A stretch of DNA of 53,879 nt. It comes from Myxococcales bacterium. GTDB taxonomy: Bacteria; Myxococcota_A; UBA9160; UBA4427. Shown here one piece after another: positions 41,220 through 51,144 of the stretch. The position numbers were made by a program, and so were the translations under genes. The notes beneath the pieces are model-generated. The model made no database searches and was not told the DNA's origin. It saw nothing but the letters and a program-made list of their open reading frames with translations. How positions within the stretch are numbered: the stretch's first letter is position 1; the number at the start of each line of letters is the position of its first letter. The stretch spans positions 1-53,879 of the forward strand of contig JAAZXM010000026.1 in the NCBI GenBank assembly GCA_014240165.1. The letters run 5' to 3'.

Positions 41220-42932
41220 TCAAGGCAGGACCGTACGGGTTTCGTCGCTCTCGAGATAACCGTACCTGATTGCGCGAGCACGAATTTCATTGCCCGATTC
41301 TGCGCGAAACGGAGCTTCATAGACGCGCTCCGCTTCGTCGTTCAGCCGGTATGCAAAAGAGGCTCCCGGGGTGAGCGATCGAAGAGTGACAAGATCTTTC
41401 CTCGATTCGATGACAGGGGGCTCTGCCCGAGGTTGCTCGCCACCCGGCCACATGCGCGCCACCATGGCGGCCTCGGATTCCTGACTCCAGTCCTCAACTG
41501 TTTCAGCGAAGGAAATGTAGGCGGCTCGCATACGCTCCAACTCCGCTTCATGCGCCGGATCAGCCACGAGGTTTCTCAATTCATGCGGGTCGCTGGGCAA
41601 GTGGTAGAGCCGCTCCGTTCCCGTATTTTCGAACCACACCCGCTGATCCGAATTAAGTCGGCCCGTTTCGAGCAGGCCCCACATCTCGATCATCATTTCC
41701 AGGTTATCCCTGAACGCAAGAGGGTGGCCCGTCGGTTTATCGGGATACCAACTTCGAATATATTTGTATTCATTGTCGCGAACGGCTCGTTCCCTGTCCT
41801 CGAATTCGTCGATCCGGTCCCGAGACGCATAGATAAATTCTCTTTGAACTGCGCCCGGGCTGGAAAAATCGCGTCCCTGCATATTGGCTGGCTTGTCCAC
41901 TCCTGCCCACGCAAGAATGGCCGGTGCCAGGTCCACGAAACTCACAAGCCGCGCCTCCACGCTGCCCGGCTCCATGCCCTGGGGCCTGAACCGTTCGGGC
42001 CAACGAATAATCATGGGTACCCGCAGACCCGAATCGTAAAGCTCACGCTTCGCCCGCGGCAGCCCATCGCCGTGATCCGTTGTCCATACGACAATCGTAG
42101 TCTCGGCGAGGCCCGCCTCTTCGAGCCCCAAGAGAATTTTGCCCACTCGCTGATCCATTCGATAAATGTTGTTGTAGTGCCGGGCGATGTCATCGCGGAC
42201 GATTGGCGTGTCCACGTAATAAGGAGGAAGTTCCACGTCAGCCGCTTTGACCGGGCCGTCGTTTCCCGTGATCCCAAAAAGCCATGCCCGGGCCACTTGC
42301 ACGATGAGATGCATGAAACTATTGGGCCAGCCCAGCCCGAGCGGCGTAAAAATTCCGGTCTCGTGGGTTTCCTGGAAATTGATCAAACCAAAGAATGGCG
42401 TGGGCGTCTCGCCTTCATCCTCCCACGGCGGGCCACTCCATTCGGTGTTCCAAATAGTCGAAGGGCCGCTTCCCGCTGCAACGCCACTGAACTGGTAGTC
42501 GAGTTTGGCATCGGTAAAAGTGTAATAGCCGGCCCGCCGAAGGAATTCGGGAAAAGCCTTGACCCCGGGCGGAGGAACCGTGACGTATCCTCCCCCCGGC
42601 CGGGACGCCGCCCGCATATGCTGGCCGCCGATGGATATCGCGTGCATACCGGTCAAGAGCGAGGCTCTGCTCGGCGAGCAGACGCCGGCAGTGGTAAACG
42701 CTTGGGTATAGCGTGAGCCCTGGTTGGCCAGCCGATCCAGATTCGGTGTCCGAGCAACCGCATCACCAAATGCACCGACCCGGCTGCTCATATCCTCCGC
42801 CACCAAGAGCAGAATATTGGGCCGGCCCTCAACGGGGTCGGAAGCAGCCTTGGCCAGACCCTCCGCTGAAATGAACTCGACCGCGGCGAGGAGAAAAACG
42901 GCGGAAATATGGCTGGATCGACACCCTGGCAA
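41220..42932 (-). CDS. sulfatase, type I (formylglycine-dependent), secreted
   Basis: 570 residues. The start is a TTG with a strong GGGAGG site 7 nt upstream, followed by a hydrophobic signal peptide (about residues 8-30). The formylglycine motif CSPSRASLLTG begins at Cys85. The calcium site is VAEDMSS (Glu46-Asp47) rather than the usual two Asp, and later motifs TTDHGDGLPRAKRELYDSGLRVPMI are typical. Arylsulfatases of this class cleave sulfate esters from glycans or small molecules; the maturation enzyme is not in the window. Convergent with the TauD-type gene. Confidence 0.92.
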   Translation of the reverse strand: MPGCRSSHISAVFLLAAVEFISAEGLAKAASDPVEGRPNILLLVAEDMSSRVGAFGDAVARTPNLDRLANQGSRYTQAFTTAGVCSPSRASLLTGMHAISIGGQHMRAASRPGGGYVTVPPPGVKAFPEFLRRAGYYTFTDAKLDYQFSGVAAGSGPSTIWNTEWSGPPWEDEGETPTPFFGLINFQETHETGIFTPLGLGWPNSFMHLIVQVARAWLFGITGNDGPVKAADVELPPYYVDTPIVRDDIARHYNNIYRMDQRVGKILLGLEEAGLAETTIVVWTTDHGDGLPRAKRELYDSGLRVPMIIRWPERFRPQGMEPGSVEARLVSFVDLAPAILAWAGVDKPANMQGRDFSSPGAVQREFIYASRDRIDEFEDRERAVRDNEYKYIRSWYPDKPTGHPLAFRDNLEMMIEMWGLLETGRLNSDQRVWFENTGTERLYHLPSDPHELRNLVADPAHEAELERMRAAYISFAETVEDWSQESEAAMVARMWPGGEQPRAEPPVIESRKDLVTLRSLTPGASFAYRLNDEAERVYEAPFRAESGNEIRARAIRYGYLESDETRTVLP

Positions 42933-43057
42933 TTCGTGCCTCCCGGTGGGAATCCGTCGGCGACAACTCTACCACCGCATTCCCGAGTTGCTAAAGCGGC
43001 ATTGCTCTGCCCTTCTGACGGCCCCACCGGCAGCCCAAGTTGTTCTATCGTCTCGCC

Positions 43058-43780
43058 ATGGCCGATGAAAAGCACGAAGAGCAAATGGCACGTTGGGCAC
43101 GTAGCGGGAAAACAGGCACTCCCCCTGTGCAGGCTGCCACTGTCATTCCGATTCGCGATGGCGACGAGGGGATCGAGGTTCTGATGCTCCGGCGCAACTC
43201 CAAAATCGCCTTCGGCGGCATGTGGGTCTTCCCGGGAGGTCGCGTGGACCCGGGCGACGCGCCAAGCGGAAATGACAATGACGAGCAGGGCACCGCACGG
43301 CGGGCAGCGGTCAGGGAAGCACAGGAGGAAGCAGGCCTGGACCTCGCCATCGAGACCCTGATCCCCTACTCGCATTGGACGCCTCCCCCAATCACCCCCA
43401 AACGTTTCCTCACCTGGTTTTTTCTCGCCCCGGCTCCCGCGGCTGAGATCGTGATCGACGGGGGCGAAATTCACGAACATGCCTGGATGCGCCCGCAGGA
43501 GGCGTTGGAGCGACGCGACGCCGGTGAGATCGAAGTTGCCCCGCCTACCTGGGTCACTCTTCACGAACTTTCCGTTCACCAGACCATGCGCGAAGCCCTC
43601 GAAAGAACTGAATCGCGCGAACCCGAGCGGTTCGAAACCCGTATCGCCATGGAAGCTGAGGGCCCGACCGCGATGTGGAAGGGTGATTCCGGCTGGCCCG
43701 AAGGCAATGCGGAGAGCCCTGGTTCCCGGCACCGGCTTCGAATGCGGAGCGGAAGCTGGATCTATGAGCGCAGCGAGTAA
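43058..43780 (+). CDS. Nudix hydrolase with extended Nudix box
   Basis: 240 residues from the ATG at 43058; a TTG 18 bp upstream is an alternative. The Nudix motif starts at FPGGRVDPGD and ends REAQEEAGLDL; between them lies about 12 extra residues (APSGNDNDEQGT), as in the NUDT7/CoA-diphosphatase-related and NUDT19 group. The C-terminal half has a YSHWTPPPITPKRFLTWFF segment typical of that group. It probably cleaves a nucleoside diphosphate derivative, possibly CoA or acyl-CoA, which would suit the neighbourhood. Divergent from the sulfatase. Confidence 0.88.
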   Translation: MADEKHEEQMARWARSGKTGTPPVQAATVIPIRDGDEGIEVLMLRRNSKIAFGGMWVFPGGRVDPGDAPSGNDNDEQGTARRAAVREAQEEAGLDLAIETLIPYSHWTPPPITPKRFLTWFFLAPAPAAEIVIDGGEIHEHAWMRPQEALERRDAGEIEVAPPTWVTLHELSVHQTMREALERTESREPERFETRIAMEAEGPTAMWKGDSGWPEGNAESPGSRHRLRMRSGSWIYERSE

Positions 43781-43839
43781 GCCGCATATGGAAATCAGCA
43801 GGCAAGGGTGCATGAGGCGGGAGCGGGGCCAGGAATAGC

Positions 43840-46284
43840 GTGCCGGAACGGGAAGAACAGCCGCACGGATTGGCCGAAGGACTCGTCTCCCGTCTGAATC
43901 AAGGCTTTGCGAGTATCGCTGGATGGTCCTTCGACCATCGCTGGTGGGTTGTGCTGCTCGCGCTCTCCCTCCTCGCCGGAAGCGTCGGCCTTGCCTCCAA
44001 GGCCGAAATCGACAGCAGTTACGAGGCCTATTTCGACCCCGCTGACCCGGCTTACCTGGCCTACGAAACCTTCCGCGATGACTTCGGATCGGATGAGGTT
44101 TCCTACATTCTCTACGAAGCGCCCGATTTCGAATTCGGCCCTTGGAATTTCGAGATCATGCAAAAGGTGGTTGCTCTCACCGAGGATCTCGAAGAGAACG
44201 TTCCCTTCATTTACGAAGTCCGCAGCCTCGCCAACGCGGAATTAATGGTGGGGAACGAAGACGGGATCGAAATTCGTGAAATCGCGGATGATTTTCCGAG
44301 TTCTCAAGAGGCCTTGCTGGCGCTTCGCGACCAATACCTCGCCAAACCCTTGATGGTCGGCGGAATCCTGAGTAAGGACGCACTCTACGGTGCCATCGTG
44401 GTCGAGATGGATCGGACAAGTACCGACCCCGTGGAAGAAATACGTTTCGACCCCGATGGCGGAGATGAACTCGGGAATCTCTACCCCCAAGTCACAGACA
44501 ATTCGATCAATGAAATTCTCGCACGCCCGGAATACGAAGGGATCAAATTCTATCACTCGGGGGACGTGCCATTAAATTCGCTCTACAACAACATCATTGC
44601 CGAGCAAAGCGCGTACCTGAATGCCCTGACGGCGCTTTTGATCGCCCTCATTCTTCTCTTTTTCTTCAGGTCGTTCGCCGGAGTTGCCGCGCCCATATTC
44701 GTTGTGCAGGTGAGCGTCGCCGCCACCGTGGCCTTCGTCGTCCTCGTCGGCTGGCAGCTGGATTTGAGCTTCGGGAGCGTTCCGACGCTTCTGACGGCGA
44801 TTGGCGTGGCCCACTCGGTCCATATTCTCTCGGAGTTCCGCCGGCGCTTTTTTTCAGTGGGTGACCGCCGAACCGCTCTGGTCGAAACGCTTTCCCTCGT
44901 CGGCACGCCTTGCCTGATGACCAGCCTGACAACTGCGGTCGGGTTTTCCGCGATGAGTTTCGTCCCCATCAAGAGCATCGCCCATATGGGGACATACAGC
45001 GCGTTCGGATCGCTGATCGCTTTCTTCTTATCGATGACCGTACTTTTGGCGCTCTTGTCCTTTGGGTCGAGGGTGCCGCGAGGAAAGGGGATCTCCAAGC
45101 AGCCGGAGTCGTCCTTTGTGAGCAGGGGCGTAGATAAGGTCCTGACGTCTGCCCACGGATTGGTCATTCGCGGAAGACGTTCAATCTTGATCGCCGCGAG
45201 CTCGCTCTTGGTCTTATCCCTACTCGGATTTGCGCAACTCGTGGTGGACGCCAACTGGCTCAATGATTTTTCGGATTCGATCCCCGTCAAGACGAATACG
45301 ATCTACATCGATGAGAAAATGGGGGGATTGATCAACCTCATTCTTCTTTTCGACGGCGGGTCAGAGGGCTCGGTCATGGAGCCCGCTGTATTACGCGAGA
45401 TCGATCGCGTCCAGTCCTTTGCCAACGACTTTCCCCTGGTACGAAAATCTTATTCCATCACCGACATCATCAAGGACCTCAACCAAACATTTCATGCTGA
45501 TGACCCCGCCTACCACACGATCCCAGATTCTCGAGAACTGATCGCGCAGTACCTGATTCTCTACGAAAGCGCCGGAGGGAGCGAAACTGATAAGCACGTT
45601 TCATCGGACTACCAACGCGCGCCCCTGGAACTGCGCCTACGCATGTCCATGACGAGTAAGGTCAAAGAACTCGCTGAAGCAATCGATCATGAAGTGGCCA
45701 AAAATCCGCTTCGCGTGTCGACGTTCGAGAAAACCGGGATCGGCGCTCTCTGGCTCAAATTGATGGACTACATCGTCACAAGCCAGGTGATGGGCTTCAC
45801 GCTCGCATTTTCGGCCATTGCCACTCTGATGTGCCTTCTTCTTCGCTCGGTCAAGGCTGGCTTGATCGCCATGATTCCCAACCTGGTGCCCGTCCTTCTC
45901 ACGCTGGGCACAATGGGATGGCTGGGAATTCCTCTTGATTACTCGAAGGTATCCATCGCCGCGGTCGCCATGGGGATTGCCGTCGATGACACGATTCACC
46001 TTGTTCTGCGTTTTCGGCATGAGTTCAGGCTCTGTGGAAACTACGCGGATGCTCTCTCTAGAGCGCTCCTCGATGTCGGGCAAGCACTGGTCATCACCTC
46101 GATCGCCTTGGTCGTAGGCTTTTCAGTGCTTCTTGTTTCGATGTTGGATAGCCAGGCGACCCAGGGAATATTGCTTTCCGCAACCATCGTCATGGCCCTG
46201 GTCGCGGATTTCCTTCTGATGCCGGCGCTGATTCTCACGCTCAAACCTTTCGGCCCCGAACATGAGAAAGCCGAGGCACACTAG
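43840..46284 (+). CDS. MMPL/RND-family transporter
   Basis: 814-residue membrane protein starting at a GTG behind CCAGGA. It has two repeats, each with one helix, a large extracytoplasmic domain and five helices; the first helix is WWVVLLALSLLAGSVGLA and the repeated SSD-like blocks are AIGVAHSVHILSEFRRRF and AMGIAVDDTIHLVLRFRHEF. The loops contain DADG- and DPADPAYLAYETF-type motifs common in lipid-exporting MMPL proteins such as HpnN. Likely substrate: lipid or hydrophobic metabolite. No membrane-fusion partner is adjacent on this strand. Confidence 0.9.
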   Translation: MPEREEQPHGLAEGLVSRLNQGFASIAGWSFDHRWWVVLLALSLLAGSVGLASKAEIDSSYEAYFDPADPAYLAYETFRDDFGSDEVSYILYEAPDFEFGPWNFEIMQKVVALTEDLEENVPFIYEVRSLANAELMVGNEDGIEIREIADDFPSSQEALLALRDQYLAKPLMVGGILSKDALYGAIVVEMDRTSTDPVEEIRFDPDGGDELGNLYPQVTDNSINEILARPEYEGIKFYHSGDVPLNSLYNNIIAEQSAYLNALTALLIALILLFFFRSFAGVAAPIFVVQVSVAATVAFVVLVGWQLDLSFGSVPTLLTAIGVAHSVHILSEFRRRFFSVGDRRTALVETLSLVGTPCLMTSLTTAVGFSAMSFVPIKSIAHMGTYSAFGSLIAFFLSMTVLLALLSFGSRVPRGKGISKQPESSFVSRGVDKVLTSAHGLVIRGRRSILIAASSLLVLSLLGFAQLVVDANWLNDFSDSIPVKTNTIYIDEKMGGLINLILLFDGGSEGSVMEPAVLREIDRVQSFANDFPLVRKSYSITDIIKDLNQTFHADDPAYHTIPDSRELIAQYLILYESAGGSETDKHVSSDYQRAPLELRLRMSMTSKVKELAEAIDHEVAKNPLRVSTFEKTGIGALWLKLMDYIVTSQVMGFTLAFSAIATLMCLLLRSVKAGLIAMIPNLVPVLLTLGTMGWLGIPLDYSKVSIAAVAMGIAVDDTIHLVLRFRHEFRLCGNYADALSRALLDVGQALVITSIALVVGFSVLLVSMLDSQATQGILLSATIVMALVADFLLMPALILTLKPFGPEHEKAEAH

Positions 46285-46411
46285 GAAGGAAGACTTCCAC
46301 GCGAAAAACGGGAATCCCCGACCCCTGGCAAGGGGTTCGTCTATATGAGAAAATTCGACCCCACGCCAACAGCCGAGACTTCCTTGGACTCGGATAAGAG
46401 GGAGCACCGAA

Positions 46412-47884
46412 ATGAGCAAGGCCGGCCCGGTTCAGTTGGAAGATCCTCTTCTTTTTCGCGAGCAATGCTTTGTAAACGGAGAATGGATCAATGCGGCGAA
46501 CGGGAAGGAAACCGCAGTAGACAACCCGGCGAATGGCGAAATTATCGGCACTATTCCCGCTCTCGGAGCGGAAGAAACCCGACGAGCCATCGAAGCCGCA
46601 GAAGCCGCTTGGCCGGCCTGGCGCGCTCGAACCGGAAAAGACCGAGCGGCGATCATGCGTTCCTGGTTCGATTTGATGCTGGAGCATCGCGACGATCTCG
46701 CCCGCCTAATGACCACCGAGCAGGGTAAGCCCCTCGCCGAGTCCTTGGGCGAGATCAACTACGCGGCTTCGTTCATCGAGTGGTTCGCCGAAGAGGCCAA
46801 GCGGCTTTATGGCGATGTGATCGGCGACTCGGTGCCCGGGAGCAGGATCCTGGTCTACAAGCAGCCCATTGGCGTCGTGGCAGCGATCACACCCTGGAAT
46901 TTCCCGGCGGCCATGATCACCCGAAAATGCGCGCCGGCCCTGGCAGCGGGCTGCCCAGTGGTCGTCAGGCCTGCAACGCAAACGCCATTTTCCGCACTGG
47001 CTCTGGCCGAATTGGCGGACCGGGCGGGTATACCGCCAGGGATCATCAACGTGATCACCGGCCCGTCGGGAAAAATGGGCGCCGAATTGACCGGCAATCC
47101 CATCGTGCGCAAGCTCAGCTTTACCGGGTCCACAGAGGTCGGCAAGCTCCTCATGGAGCAATGCTCCGGCACCGTAAAGAAGGTGTCTCTGGAACTCGGA
47201 GGCAACGCGCCCTTCATCGTCTTTGATGACGCGGATCTCGATGCGGCGGTCGAGGGCGCGATCGCATCAAAATACCGCAATGCAGGCCAGACCTGCGTAT
47301 GTGCCAACAGGATTCTGGTGCAGGATGGCATCCACGACGCTTTCGCGGAGAAGTTGGCCAAAGCGGTTTCCGAATTGAAAGTGGGCGACGGGTTGGAAGC
47401 GGGCGTTGAGCAAGGACCCATGATCGATACCGCGGCGATCCGCTCGGTGGAAGAACACGTCGCCGATGCCGTGAACAAGGGAGCCAAGATTCTGACGGGC
47501 GGCAGCCCACACGAACTCGGAGAACGTTTCTTCCAGCCCACTGTCATCACCGAAGCAACATCCGATATGAAGGTGGCTCGAGAGGAAATTTTTGGCCCCG
47601 TGGCGCCGATTTTCCGTTTTTCCACGGAGGAGGAGGCGATCGCCATGTCGAACGACACCGAGTTCGGCTTGGCCGCCTATTTCTACACCCGGGACAACGC
47701 CCGAATCTGGCGGGTCTCAGAGGGTCTCGAGTACGGAATCGTGGGCGTGAATTGCGGGGTGATCTCCACCGAGGTTGCCCCCTTCGGCGGGGTCAAGGAG
47801 TCGGGCATCGGTCGCGAAGGCTCCAGGTACGGAATCGATGATTTCATTGAGCTGAAATACGTCCGGATTGGCGGGGTCGAGTAG
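46412..47884 (+). CDS. gabD: NAD(P)-dependent aldehyde dehydrogenase of the succinate-semialdehyde type
   Basis: 490 residues with all ALDH catalytic residues: Asn163 (TPWNFPA), Glu261 (LELGGNAPFIV) and nucleophile Cys295 (NAGQTCVCANR). Other GabD-like features are GEINYAASFIEWFAEEAKR, SVPGSRILVYKQPIGVV, FTGSTEVGKLLM and the closing GGVKESGIGREGSRYGIDDFIELKYV. The cofactor loop reads RPATQTP (186-192) instead of the nearly invariant KPA/S-x-TP, so the Lys that binds the adenine ribose is Arg, from an AGG codon. The preceding MMPL gene ends 127 bp before. The succinate-semialdehyde role is inferred from sequence similarity. Confidence 0.88.
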   Translation: MSKAGPVQLEDPLLFREQCFVNGEWINAANGKETAVDNPANGEIIGTIPALGAEETRRAIEAAEAAWPAWRARTGKDRAAIMRSWFDLMLEHRDDLARLMTTEQGKPLAESLGEINYAASFIEWFAEEAKRLYGDVIGDSVPGSRILVYKQPIGVVAAITPWNFPAAMITRKCAPALAAGCPVVVRPATQTPFSALALAELADRAGIPPGIINVITGPSGKMGAELTGNPIVRKLSFTGSTEVGKLLMEQCSGTVKKVSLELGGNAPFIVFDDADLDAAVEGAIASKYRNAGQTCVCANRILVQDGIHDAFAEKLAKAVSELKVGDGLEAGVEQGPMIDTAAIRSVEEHVADAVNKGAKILTGGSPHELGERFFQPTVITEATSDMKVAREEIFGPVAPIFRFSTEEEAIAMSNDTEFGLAAYFYTRDNARIWRVSEGLEYGIVGVNCGVISTEVAPFGGVKESGIGREGSRYGIDDFIELKYVRIGGVE

Positions 47885-47907
47885 CACCAACGCCGGTCCG
47901 ATTCGCC

Positions 47908-50900
47908 TCAAACGCGCCCGACGACTTCGGCAGACTCCTCATCAGGCGGCTGCAAGCGGAGGGGACGCGGTCCCGCGGGTTCCGCTGGCGGCGCCTCCGC
48001 TCGCGGTCTGATCACCCTCTTCAGGTCTTCAAGAATCAGGTAGCCGCAAGGGACGAGAAAGAGCGAGATCACCGTCGCGAACACGACGCCGAACGCGATG
48101 GAGACGCCCATCGGAATTACGAATTGCGCCCCCATGCTGGGCTCGAGGAGTAGAGGTGCCAGCCCCGCAAAGGTTGTGAGCGAAGTCAGCACAATCGGTC
48201 GAAAACGCGAAACACCTGCTTCGCAAACGGCCTGCTCAACACTGCTCCCAGCTTTTCGCCGACGATTGACCGAATGCACCAGAACCAGGCTCGAGTTCAC
48301 GACGACACCTGAGAGCGCCACTGTTCCGAACGTCGACATCATGCTCAGGTTGAGGCCCATCACTACATGCCCGGCGATGGCGCCCACAAGTCCGAAGGGG
48401 ATGACGGCCATGATGATGAGAGGTTGACCGTAACTGCGCAAAGGAATAGCCAAGAGGGTGTAGATCAGGATCATGGCGAGGAGGTAGTGGCGGCCAAGCG
48501 CCGCAAACATTTCGCGTTGCCTGCGCTGCTCACCTTCCATCGAGTGGGAAACGCCAGGATAGCGGTCGATCAAATTCGGAAGGACATTGACGCTGACATC
48601 GGCCAACACCTCGGAAGCATTGCCCTTGCTTTCATCGACGTCGGCGGTCACGTTGATGGTCCGCTCGCGGTCCACTCTTCGAATCGTGGAATACCCTCGC
48701 TCCATCGTTGCAGTGGCGACTGCGTAGAAGGGTACTTCGCCGCCCGACGGCGTTCGAATCCTCAAATTTTCCAGATCCGCCAAGGATTGACGCTGCTCCT
48801 CGGGATAACGCACCATCACGCGAATATCGTCTCGATCGCGTTGAATTCGCTGGGCTTCCTCTCCGTAGAAGGCCTGCCTGACTTGCCGCGCCAGATCCGC
48901 CAGGCTGAGACCCAGGGCTTCGGCGGAGGGCAGGATGGCCAGGCGAATTTCAGATTTTCCGCCTTGAAAAGAATCCGTGATATCGAATACGCCCGGGTAT
49001 CCCGCGAGCTTGCTCTTCAACTCATCAGCCGCGATTTCGAGTTGATCAACATTCGCCGAATTCAGCTGAATGTTGATCGGGTCGCCGAACGAAAAATAGT
49101 CAGATACGAAAAGGACTTCATCGGCCTCCAGGATCTGAGGCGTTCTCGATCGCCAAAGGCTGACAATTTCCTTGGGCGACAGTTTCCTATCCGCCCCGCC
49201 GACCAACTCGATGCTGACCTCGCCAATATTGCTCCCGCCTCCCGAAGCGGGGGGGGCTCCAGGGTCCCCACGGCTTGCTCCAACACGGCCCCCCACCATG
49301 GCCATCACGTGCTTGAAGGCCGAACCCTTTTCCCCGAATTGGGCATCCAAATCTGCGCTCAACTCGCTGGAAGAATCGCGAAGCACCCGAACAGCCGCGG
49401 CAGTTCGCTCGACGGGCGTACCGGGCGGCATGGTCACCACCGCCGAAACGTAATCACTCTCCACAGGCGGAAAAAACGTCCAGCGAAGCCGCCCAGTCCC
49501 CACAGCAGCCAACGCCACCATCAAAAGGGCCGTCGCAGCGGCCACCGTGGCGTAACGCCAGGCAAGAGCCGAGCGAAGCGCGGGCAGATAACCATGACGC
49601 CCCAACTTGCTCAAGCTGCCCGAAAGCGTGGTCTGGAGCCGCTTCCACCGGGTATCGGATTCGCGAGAATCCGCCTGCCTTCCCCCTCCGTGATGTCCCA
49701 GATGGGAGGGAAGAACCAGTTGTGACTCAACAACGGAAAAGAAGAGGGCGATCACAACGACCAAGCCGATCGTCCCAAAAAATTGTCCCATGGAACCCGG
49801 CGCAGCGACCATGGGCAAAAAGGCCGCCACGGTTGTCAAGACACCGAAAATCACCGGGACGGACACTTCCTGCGCCCCCACGATCGCCGAGCGAAGGGGA
49901 TCCTCTCCCCTTTCCTGGTGGGTGTAAATATTCTCTCCCACCACGATGGCATCGTCTACCAGCAAACCCAGAACCATGATGAAGGCAAAAAGCGTGAGCA
50001 CATCGATGGAAAAATCGAATACCGGAAAGACCGCCAGTGCACCCAAAATCGAAACCGGAACACCGAGCGCGACCCACACTGCAAGACGGAGCCGCAAAAA
50101 GAGGGCGAGCATGATGAAAACAAGAGCAAAGCCCCCATAGGCGTTGCGCAGGAGAATGCTCAAACGATCCTTCAAATAGCTCGAATCATCCCGCCAGACC
50201 GTCAGTGAAAGAGCTTCGGGGAGCATCGCCTCCAGATGCCCAATTTTTTTCTTGACCGAACGCGCGAGGTCCAGGACTTTCTGGTCGCCGACCCGGTAGA
50301 CCCCCACCATGACCGCCGGCTCACCATTGAAAGTCGCGTATCGATCGCTCTCTTCGAAACCGTCCACCACTGTCGCAACATCGCCCAGCTTCAGACGCGT
50401 GCCGTCGAGCCCCTTCCGAATGATGATTTCCTCGTACTCGCGGCCCGTGTAGGCCTGTCCCTTGGCCCGGAGCAGGATCTCGCCGCTGCTCGTCTTGATC
50501 GCGCCACCGGGCAGATCCAGAGAAGAGCGCCGGATCGCAAGGGCGACCTCATCGAAGGTGAGCCCATAACGCCGAAGGGATTTCTCAGAAACCTCGATGG
50601 CGATCTCGTAGGCGCGTACGTTCGACAATTCCACTTGGGTCACATTCGGCAGAGACAAAATTCCATCTCGAATCTTCTCACCGTAGATCCGAAGAGCTCG
50701 CTCACTCGCATCTCCCGAGAGCGCAATCTGCAGAGTATTTCGCCGCACCGTGACGTGATTGATGATCGGCTTCTCGGTTTCCGTGGGGAAAGTAGAAATC
50801 GAATCCACTGCGTTCTTGATTTCGGCTAGGGCCCGATCGATAGGGTGCCCACTCAAAATCTCGATCGTGACCCCGCACGCTCCCTCGGCGGAAGAGGAGG

Positions 50901-51144
50901 TCATTTGATCGATGCCGTCGACACCCTGAAGCTCTTCCTCAATGCGAATACAAACGCCCTCTTCGACCTCCGAGGGAGATGCGCCGAGGTAGGGAACTCC
51001 GATCTGAATCAAATCAACATCGAGATCCGGAAATGTCTGCTGTTTGATGGAAGGCAATCCGGCGATGCCAGCGGCGAGAATCAAGACCATCAAAAGATTC
51101 GCAGCCACAGGATTTTCGGCAAACCACGCGATGGCTCTTCTCAT
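47908..51144 (-). CDS. HAE1-type efflux RND transporter permease
   Basis: 1078-residue inner-membrane pump. Twelve transmembrane helices in two halves, each followed by a large periplasmic loop (for instance residues 35-330). The proton-relay Asp pair is LLVDDAIVVGEN (397-398). The second half carries AGLAPLLLEPSMGAQFVIPMG. Its start codon overlaps the adaptor stop by 4 nt (ATGA). Substrate unknown; sequence fits the broad multidrug/metabolite group. No outer-membrane TolC gene follows within the window. Confidence 0.94.
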   Translation of the reverse strand: MRRAIAWFAENPVAANLLMVLILAAGIAGLPSIKQQTFPDLDVDLIQIGVPYLGASPSEVEEGVCIRIEEELQGVDGIDQMTSSSAEGACGVTIEILSGHPIDRALAEIKNAVDSISTFPTETEKPIINHVTVRRNTLQIALSGDASERALRIYGEKIRDGILSLPNVTQVELSNVRAYEIAIEVSEKSLRRYGLTFDEVALAIRRSSLDLPGGAIKTSSGEILLRAKGQAYTGREYEEIIIRKGLDGTRLKLGDVATVVDGFEESDRYATFNGEPAVMVGVYRVGDQKVLDLARSVKKKIGHLEAMLPEALSLTVWRDDSSYLKDRLSILLRNAYGGFALVFIMLALFLRLRLAVWVALGVPVSILGALAVFPVFDFSIDVLTLFAFIMVLGLLVDDAIVVGENIYTHQERGEDPLRSAIVGAQEVSVPVIFGVLTTVAAFLPMVAAPGSMGQFFGTIGLVVVIALFFSVVESQLVLPSHLGHHGGGRQADSRESDTRWKRLQTTLSGSLSKLGRHGYLPALRSALAWRYATVAAATALLMVALAAVGTGRLRWTFFPPVESDYVSAVVTMPPGTPVERTAAAVRVLRDSSSELSADLDAQFGEKGSAFKHVMAMVGGRVGASRGDPGAPPASGGGSNIGEVSIELVGGADRKLSPKEIVSLWRSRTPQILEADEVLFVSDYFSFGDPINIQLNSANVDQLEIAADELKSKLAGYPGVFDITDSFQGGKSEIRLAILPSAEALGLSLADLARQVRQAFYGEEAQRIQRDRDDIRVMVRYPEEQRQSLADLENLRIRTPSGGEVPFYAVATATMERGYSTIRRVDRERTINVTADVDESKGNASEVLADVSVNVLPNLIDRYPGVSHSMEGEQRRQREMFAALGRHYLLAMILIYTLLAIPLRSYGQPLIIMAVIPFGLVGAIAGHVVMGLNLSMMSTFGTVALSGVVVNSSLVLVHSVNRRRKAGSSVEQAVCEAGVSRFRPIVLTSLTTFAGLAPLLLEPSMGAQFVIPMGVSIAFGVVFATVISLFLVPCGYLILEDLKRVIRPRAEAPPAEPAGPRPLRLQPPDEESAEVVGRV

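Noticed and set aside
48367..49725. 452-codon plus-strand frame over the RND permease gene
   Set aside because: Antisense shadow; the permease has conserved transmembrane and proton-relay motifs.
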